A DNA stretch of 62,000 bases from Zygnema cylindricum (Eukaryota; Streptophyta; Zygnematophyceae; Zygnematales; Zygnemataceae), in the NCBI GenBank assembly GCA_037447655.1, contig JBBHKE010001742.1:1-62000 (forward strand), read 5' to 3'. A program made the position numbers and the translations under genes. Below are positions 56,081 to 62,000 of the stretch, in pieces (position 1 is the stretch's first letter; each line of letters opens with the position of its first letter). Below the pieces are notes generated by a model. The model was not told the origin of the DNA and ran no database searches. It was given only the letters and a program-made list of their open reading frames with translations.

Positions 56081-57277
56081 TAGTGTTTTGTATCGGTAAA
56101 AAAAATATCGAGATAACACCGATACCGATAGTTATCGGTTATCGAACGGTCAAAGGTCCTAATATATCGGTATGAGACCAACAAATTCCATATCGGCGAT
56201 AACTTAAAAAAAATATAGCATGCATACAATATTACTTTATAACATACTCTATTATATTATTGACTTTGTATGATAAAGTACCTTCCATTGCACCCGTACA
56301 TTTTTCCTAAAGTTATATACCGTGTCCGTATATGTCCGTACTTTCTAGGGTTATATAAATGATTTTTAGGGTTTTAGAGTACATTTCCTTAAATTTCGTA
56401 TATTTAAGTATAAATGCCACACACTTTTCATACATGTGCGTACAATGGCCGTATTTTTCGTACTTGTTAGGGATATTAATTTTAGGGTTTGGAGGGTACA
56501 TTTACCGTACATTTTCGTGAATTTCACTACAGCTGCGCTACATTTTTTCGTATATTTACGTGCAATGTTTGTTCATATCCGTACTACTTGGATTATTATA
56601 AGGGGGGATTTTATGCTTTATAGGGTACATTGCCGTAAGCTCCTATATATTTCAGTACGGTTGACAAAGGTTTGCTGTATTATTAGGTTTGTAGGGCACA
56701 CTTTCCGTATAATTTCGTACATTTATGTTAGTTGTTCGTAATTTTAAAGATTTTTTAAGGATTTTCTAGAATTTCCCTTTTCGTACATTTTCGTACATGT
56801 CCGTACAAACAAATATATACGAATTTCACGAAAAGTATGAAATCGACGAATATTACGTAGTTTTCACCGAAAAGTCCAAATCCGTACAAATTGGACATCT
56901 ATGGGCGTAACTAACAGTCGAAAGGACATTGAGGAAGGGTATGGGAGCGTGGAACCCAAGTTAAACCCCCTTTAATAATAAATAATCAAGGAAAAATCAC
57001 GATTTTTTATCGAAATCGGGGGGAAAGGGGTCCGCGGCGCGTCCGGGGAATATGAAGTACAGTTGAGTGTACTGGCCGTAGATTTATCTGTACGGTCCGT
57101 ACATATATCGCCGATAGTTATCGGTATCGGTGTTATCGCCGATAACTACAGATAAATATCAATTATTTATAGGTGATAACACCGATAACGATATATCGTA
57201 CCAATATATCGATTATCGGGTACCCTAATAAAGGTCCATATCGGTTATCGGCAAATCCTTACCGATACACAACACTA
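56081..57277. mobile_element. hAT MITE B, 1197 bp
   Basis: TIRs TAGTGTTTTGTATCGGTAA / TTACCGATACACAACACTA, with perfect 8 bp TSDs TTAATTAC (56073-56080, 57278-57285). Subterminal regions are dense in CGATAAC/GTTATCG palindromic motifs, and the interior is rich in CGTAC/GTACG. It shares the TAGTGTT-GTATCG end with MITE A, so one transposase could have moved both. No transposase is encoded. Confidence 0.92.
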
Positions 57278-57342
57278 TTAATTACACACAAAAAAAATTA
57301 CGCTATTTATTCCTTTAATCTAATAGCGATTGACGGTGTACT

Positions 57343-57549
57343 ATACACTGCGAATCGTTATTAGCCTTATGTGCGCTACATCGGCACCCCAAAATTTTGA
57401 CATTGATACCTTAAATATAATAAATTACACTATTTAAGGACGTGAACCATAATCTGCCATGTCTCCTGGCATTGTATTAGAATGAATGACGCTAATTTTT
57501 TCTTTACTTTAATAATTTATATAGTCTAAAAACGATTCAATGTGCACTT
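57343..57549. mobile_element. Mariner-like MITE (M4)
   Basis: TATACACTGCGAATCGTTATTAGCC at the left and CTAAAAACGATTCAATGTGCA at the right, about 207 bp. The left interior (cggcaccccaaaattttgac) matches the right end of M3 in reverse complement. It abuts the right end of M2 head to head at a shared TA. Confidence 0.6.
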
Positions 57550-58499
57550 ACCGTAGGCCTGTTACAAACTACGTAGGCGTGTTGATACCTGTTACAAATG
57601 GTACGGTACACTACAGTACTGTCCCTCTCCCATTGGACCGTTTTTTTGTGTTGTCATTTAATCTCCGACCATTGGATTTGTAAAATCTACATAAGAAATT
57701 TATAATTCCCTTTTAGCCCCCTGAAAAAACTCCATTATTCCATAAATCATTAAATTGACAAATTCTATAACATTTTGACGCCTATTCAAGTCTCTTTTTG
57801 TTGAAACTATACTGAATCTTGGAACTTTTTGGCCCCGCGGGATGCCGAAGACGTCCACGTCGCCCGTATTATCCGCGCGACAGCTCGTTTAGGGTTTTTT
57901 TTTCGGTTTTTTTTTTTTATTAAAAAAATAACCCTAAACACAAAACCCTATTTCTCATACCCGTTCCCAAGAGGTGCCGAATGTCGATGGGAGGTGCAGC
58001 GAGGTGCCGAAGGTCCCACACTTGTATGGGGGCTTGTTCGATACCCATACTTGTACTACATAGGTTTGTGCATATTGTTTACTAAAATAAATAGTATACA
58101 TATCGGCCTACTATTTTCGCACGAAAAAACTATGAGTAGCAAGGTACACTGTTGAGTGGAAGTTGAAATGCACTTCTTGCCACGTGGCACATGTTGATAG
58201 GTGATACAAATTAAAGTTCCAAATTTCCGACGGCATACGAAATTTTGAAACGCATTTGACGATCACGATCTATTTTGAGAACCCTAAAACAAATCACATT
58301 TGTGCTCCTAATTTTCTGCTAAGGGTAACCTTCCATCAGGCGTTCCTAGTAATTGTACGGTCACGTTTACCTGCAGTAATATTTGTAACACCCTTCCATA
58401 AGGTCGTGCCAGTAGAGCGAAAATTGCTTACGTGTTGGATTTCGTTTGGTACCACTTGTTGGTTTTTGGGAACCTTTAGTCCTCTCTATATCACATTGC
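57550..58499. other. Unassigned stretch
   Basis: No gene recognised. There is an inverted pair GTTTAGGGTT (57887-57896) / AACCCTAAAC (57930-57939) around T and A runs, and a GC-richer part at 57830-58025 with GAGGTGCCGA repeated. The only sizeable open frame (57829-58155) has no recognisable domain. Confidence 0.5.
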
Positions 58500-58502
58500 T
58501 AT

Positions 58503-58596
58503 ACTGCCATGCAGCGCTGGTCAAACCGCAGCCATAAGCATGCATGGAAAAGATATTGTGCTGCCATGCTGCGTTGGTCACATCGCAGTCATAGCA
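58503..58596. repeat. Imperfect tandem repeat, 57 bp period
   Basis: CTGCCATGCAGCGCTGGTCAAACCGCAG and CTGCCATGCTGCGTTGGTCACATCGCAG, 57 bp apart. Confidence 0.8.
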
Positions 58597-58846
58597 GCTT
58601 GAGTACCAAGTACTAAGAGTATTGGAACGTACGGAATTGGACTTAAGTGACGCGAAAAAACTGTTGAAATTGATGTATTTTCTAGGTTTGTATTGGAAAA
58701 ATAAATAGAGTAAGGTAGCAAAGGCAGCCTGCTTCTCGCTCAAACTCCCCAGTCCCCATACTTGTTGCAGTCACTGGCTGTCTATAATGTCCAAAGAGAC
58801 AGAGAATTGGCTAATACTTAGTTTGTACAAAAAAGAGGCAGCCGGA

Positions 58847-58916
58847 ATAAAGATTTGATCATAGGCACCTGCAAGTCATTTACATACTTAGTAGCCGATA
58901 GTTTAGTCATTATACC
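58847..58916 (-). other. Antisense tRNA-like module 1 in solo LTR
   Basis: Minus strand ends with ATGATCAAATC, a B-box-like sequence, and aligns with the module in the copia-1 LTR at 6779-6840 (gatttgatc..tgg.acctgc). More eroded than module 2. Confidence 0.3.
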
Positions 58917-59007
58917 AAATCAACGTTGAGACACAGTGGGTAAAATAGGTATTTAAAAGTGTTCAGGTAGAGAATTGCCAGAAAAACTGACAAATAACTA
59001 AAAGCTG

Positions 59008-59089
59008 CTCTAGACCAGATTTGAACCTAGGTCTATGAAAATATTTAGTAGTTATACGCCTTATCCACTAAGGCGTTATCGAAACGATA
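59008..59089 (-). other. Antisense tRNA-like module 2 in solo LTR
   Basis: The minus strand reads GCCTTAGTGGATAAGGC, a good tRNA D-arm/A-box, then about 25 nt, then a B-box AGGTTCAAATCTG. This is the clearest tRNA-like block in the window. The T stem is imperfect and the acceptor does not close, so it looks tRNA-derived rather than a working tRNA gene. Confidence 0.5.
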
Positions 59090-59520
59090 CACTTGACGTA
59101 TTTCAAATATTAATAAACATTAACGTAACAGCTAATTAACACCAAACTAACGAAGAGGAACAATTCATGCATCTACGCGAATCTGAACCGTGTAAAACAT
59201 GTTTTGATCGAACGGCTGGCATTGTAGCCGCCACGCGAAGTGAGCTTTTGGCGGCATTCGGAGATAGCTTCACGCGGTGCCACGTGGCGTCACACTATTT
59301 GGTACCGGAGAAGATCGGAGGAGGAACCATGGCTCCAGATGTGACAAGTGTCATTTTGTAAACCATGTCGTACAATGTCCGTAAAATAAGTACATCTCCC
59401 ATTGTATCTTCTTGTACTATATAGTGTTCTTATTGGACTAGGGTTTAGTAGTAGGTAGTCGTGAGTAGGCAGACCAAGAATTAGTGATATTTAGGTACCT
59501 CTCTCTAAGAGAGCTTGTAA

Positions 59521-59529
59521 CTATAAAGG
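59521..59529 (+). promoter_or_regulatory. TATA-like box in copia-1-family LTR
   Basis: CTATAAAGG. The equivalent place in the copia-1 LTR (about 7376-7385) reads CTACAAAAGG. Position in the 3' half of the LTR and similarity between copies are the only support. Confidence 0.3.
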
Positions 59530-60728
59530 TCATCTTTGACCAGCCATAACTTAATGCTCAGGGGAGCAAATTTAGTGATTCTTTTTGCTGTGGACTCAGG
59601 GGAGTCTACGCTACACAGAGGTGTAGTCGGTCAAAGGTTTTTGCGTGCTAGGGTGGCACTTATTCAGTGGGAAAGTCAAAGTGGGGAATTTTGTCCAAAA
59701 CACATATTCAAGCTTTGCATTCTGTGGTGGAATTGAGCACACAGAAGGTCTTATCTTCACACGGGTGAAGTTATATTGCGGTTCTGATTGTCAAGGGATC
59801 ATTCATTTGGGTTTATATCAACTTGGAGTCGGCACTATCTAGATTAGCTTCTTTTGGATCTGCAAATTTTTTGGGCAATGGAGCCCATAGAATTTCAGAA
59901 ACATAGATGAAAGTGTGGAATGTGTTGGAGAAATGGACGGCGGATCACGAAACGATCTGATGATTAATATTCGAAATGATTTAAATTGTACTTCGGCCGT
60001 ACGAAACATAATGCGGCGGTCAACATGTGATGAATTAGACGCCACCGGAGCTACGGACGGCGGCGCCGTCAATTTGGTGAGGGACGCGAAATCGCGTCCA
60101 TCACATGATTTTTTTTTTGGACGGTCTTGATTTGTTTGACGGAATTCGTAAGATTTGTAAATATTTAACAATGTTTGTCCTGTGTATTAATTATTAATGC
60201 GGATCTTAGGTACACTCACATTAATAGAGGTAGTTGATTGATTATGTACGGCTGGTATGCCTCCGTACAGTTAGTAGTAAGCTGTAGTGTATATTTGTAG
60301 GACTTAGTCATTCTAGACTTTTGCTCCTTTTTGGGAGTTTCATATAAGAATTGTTCTCAGTTGTATTGGCAAAATTATCTGAAATTTTTCATGTGAGTTC
60401 CTCCTTGTATTGGAAATACTGTGGAAAATTTTCAGACCTATTGTGTGTCTGATTTGCTTGGGGCTTCATTGTGAAGTTGATTAGATTTATCAAAGTTCTG
60501 GCAAGCTGTTTTTCTGCAACTTTGACTGGGTGTTGTGATAATTTTGTTTGGTATTGTTATATGGAAATTGGTGGGAATACTTAGTGGCCTAGGAAATATC
60601 TGGTTGAGTAGTTTCAGCTCGGTTTGGTTATTCTTTAGAATTATGAGTGGAATCAAAGTAGGCTGTTTTGGGGTAGCTTGTGGTGCTTCCGAGGGTACAT
60701 TCATGGCTGAAAATTGCTATGAACAACA

Positions 60729-61391
60729 CCACGTAGGATCTTGTTGACCCGGCCGGGTATATTGAAATTTTCGAAAAGTACAAAATTTTGACTGCGTATT
60801 TGTATGGGGCAACGCCGATTAAAATATCAAGTAGCGTGACGCTAATGTACAACCTACACGGTGATGGAGGAAATGGCATGTACTGTACTGTATTTGATTT
60901 TGCACATTTATAAAAGAAGCGTGACACGATGTCCTACAACCAAGTTTTTGTTTGTATTTGATTGTGCACATCTATAGCGGAGGCGTGCCAGGATGTCCCT
61001 AAAAGATTAGATTTTGACGTCGAACAGGGTGGCTTCGACGTAAGAAGGTATACGCCATTTGCCACATGTAAGTTTATAACTTCATGTCCGTCGTGGATCG
61101 ACACTGACTTTACAAGTGGACCAACATATGCGTCCAATAAGCGCAAAGTGTCCTCCTAAGGACAGTCGGAGGAAACTAGCGCGGTACTGGAAACAAGGGG
61201 CGTTTGCGTCAAAAATTGAAAATCAGACGGTGGTAATTTTCGCCAAGAAGTTTGGAAATCTCAACGAATTTTTATTAAACATCTTTTGTTAAAAAAAAAA
61301 AAAAACAGTACGGCTTACTACGGAAAGGTACTTTCTCCAATAAACAAACCCACTTTTCACCTGATGGTTTTCACCTGATGGAATGTTACCC
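60729..61391. other. Unassigned stretch with a 63 bp duplication
   Basis: No gene recognised. Segments at 60891 and 60954 (gtatttgatt.tgcacat.tat...g..gcgtg.ca.gatgtcc) are imperfect tandem copies. A run of A lies at about 61291-61305, and TTTTCACCTGATGG occurs twice at about 61353-61380. Confidence 0.6.
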
Positions 61392-61607
61392 TGTTGAAAT
61401 TTATGTATTTTATAGGTCTTTATTGGAAAAATAAATAGAGTGTTGAAAAGAGGTGACTAATAGTTCACTTCTATATTTTAGTTAGAATGTAAAGAGATAG
61501 AAAGAGAGGACCAAAGGCACGCCATGGTTGCCGCATCATTTAGAAGGAGGCAGAATGAATTAGAAAGAATTTTACTAGTTTTAGCAAAGTACTGCCGCTG
61601 GCCGGGC

Positions 61608-61680
61608 TTGAACCGGGGTCTTAGGCTTCTAAATAGACCAACGTCTTTTCCATTATGTCACTAACGAAACAATACACATG
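61608..61680 (-). other. Antisense tRNA-like module in LTR
   Basis: The minus strand shows TAGTGACATAATGGAAAAGACG (A-box region) and CCCCGGTTCAAGCCCGGCC (B-box with a 4 bp GC stem), 35-40 nt apart. It has the same position and orientation as the other LTR modules but different sequence detail. Confidence 0.45.
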
Positions 61681-61782
61681 GAACGTTTCACGTATATTTA
61701 TCTATTGATTTAAAGGACTAATTCGCAGCAGACTAACGAAAACGCACATTAATCAATTCATGCATGGAAGCGAATCGAAGCC

Positions 61783-61791
61783 CTATAAATA
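61783..61791 (+). promoter_or_regulatory. TATA-like box in LTR
   Basis: CTATAAATA in the 61392 LTR. Not conserved in the 58662 copy, so weak. Confidence 0.25.
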
Positions 61792-62000
61792 CAACTGATC
61801 GGACGGCCACCATTACAGCCGCCACCCGCAATAAGCTTTCGGCGGCCTTTGGGGATAGCGTTACGCGGTGCCACGTGGCGCCACATTATTTGACACCGAA
61901 GAAGATGGGAGGAGGAACCATGGCTCCCGATTTGGCACATGTCACCTTGTAGACCATGTTGTACAATGGCCATACAATAAGTACATCGCCCATCGTACCT

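Larger units (their letters stand above)
54594..57342. mobile_element. Mariner-like MITE (M2), interrupted by nested elements
   Basis: Left end TTACACCGCCAATCGCTATTAGAGTAAATAACGC. The right end in reverse complement is GTACACCGTCAATCGCTATTAGATTAAAGG...AATAGCGTAATT. Between them lie MITE M3 and hAT MITE B, and removing them leaves about 550 bp. The pairing of these two ends is inferred from their mutual similarity. Confidence 0.45.
58662..59897 (+). mobile_element. Solo LTR of copia-1 family
   Basis: TGTTGAAATTGATG to CCATAGAATTTCA, 1236 bp. Flanks AAAAC and GAAAC are a 5 bp TSD with one change. It is the fullest LTR of the family here. It carries two antisense tRNA-like modules, a TATA-like CTATAAAGG at 59521 and an ATG 20 bp before its end (59878). 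Confidence 0.82.
58597..60728 (+). mobile_element. TR-GAG-family solo LTR, 5' end unclear, split by another LTR
   Basis: Left scrap (about 58625-58661: acggaattgg...aagtgacgcgaaaaaac) and right part (59903-60728) align with the TR-GAG LTRs (aagtgacgtaaaagac; aaatggacggcggatcgcg). Shared points include the decayed hairpin at 59941-59959, TACGGCTGGTATGCCTCCGTAC near 60246, and the end ATGGCTGAAAATTGCTATGAACAACA at 60728 with the in-LTR ATG. No PBS follows, so it is solo. Confidence 0.7.
61392..62000 (+). mobile_element. Copia-1-family LTR, runs off the window
   Basis: TGTTGAAATTTATGTATTTTATAGG start, then the family pattern: tRNA-like module, then 'gccgccac...gcggc..tttgggatag', GCGGTGCCACGTGGCGCCAC and GGAGGAACCATGGCTCC, matching 59220-59410 of the solo LTR. 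The 3' end is outside the window, so it could be solo or a 5' LTR. Confidence 0.75.

Noticed and set aside
57887-57952. CCCTAAA/TTTAGGG motifs as an interstitial telomere
   Set aside because: Only single heptamers occur; there is no tandem run.
57829-58155. 108-codon frame as a host gene
   Set aside because: It crosses T/A homopolymers and has no recognisable motif, intron signals or conserved neighbour.
59008-59089. A functional tRNA gene on the minus strand
   Set aside because: A-box and B-box are visible, but the T stem and acceptor do not close properly and it lies inside an LTR. I keep it only as a tRNA-like module.
60962-61159. 65-codon frame as a small gene
   Set aside because: It begins in an imperfect tandem duplication and shows no domain; length is within chance.

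Overview
Organism. This is repeat-rich nuclear DNA of a eukaryote, most likely a land plant. Plant-type Ty1/copia retrotransposons dominate. Their primer-binding site matches the anticodon arm of a plant-type initiator tRNA-Met as I recall it. There are hAT and mariner-like MITEs. A LINE with a CCHC finger and an apparent restriction-like endonuclease is of a class not typical of flowering plants, so a non-seed plant is my low-confidence guess. I recognise no host gene. Every coding signal belongs to a transposable element, and most are broken.

Layout. 1-33700 is an AT-rich satellite of about 200 bp, made of two related ~100 bp monomers (A and B), in three blocks (1-2812, 7609-23532, 28038-33700; about 24 kb). 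Two copia elements interrupt it: a 5'-truncated pol-bearing element (2813-7608) and a complete LTR-gag-LTR element without pol (23533-28037, here TR-GAG-1). 33701-44123 is a copia nest. Copia-4 (34997-44123) has its reverse transcriptase split by a second gag-only element (TR-GAG-2, 38165-42072, TSD TACTA). An 1820 bp segment carrying one insertion junction is repeated at 33701-35520 and 41814-43633 without a length change. 44124-45066 is a TA-rich microsatellite holding a solo LTR with perfect TSDs. 45067-48925 is a minus-strand LINE relic. 49299-49558 holds minisatellite and microsatellite. About 49830-51967 is a decayed hAT transposase. 52000-54356 has simple and purine tracts but no gene. 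54357-57549 is a nested cluster of mariner-like MITEs and two hAT MITEs with perfect 8 bp TSDs. 58600-62000 holds LTR relics, one inside another.

How the parts relate. The copia-1 LTR family recurs as solo LTRs at 44271, 58662 and 61392. The TR-GAG LTR family occurs as two complete elements, a duplicated LTR end and a broken solo LTR. The TR-GAG elements carry gag (CCHC knuckle plus a long charged C-terminal extension), PBS, PPT and LTRs but no pol, so they would need enzymes from a partner such as the copia-1 or copia-4 families. The most interesting signals are a gag start codon inside the LTR with the frame reading through the PBS, a half-tRNA (initiator Met anticodon-arm) PBS, a conserved gag extension, and antisense tRNA-like modules in the copia-1 LTRs.
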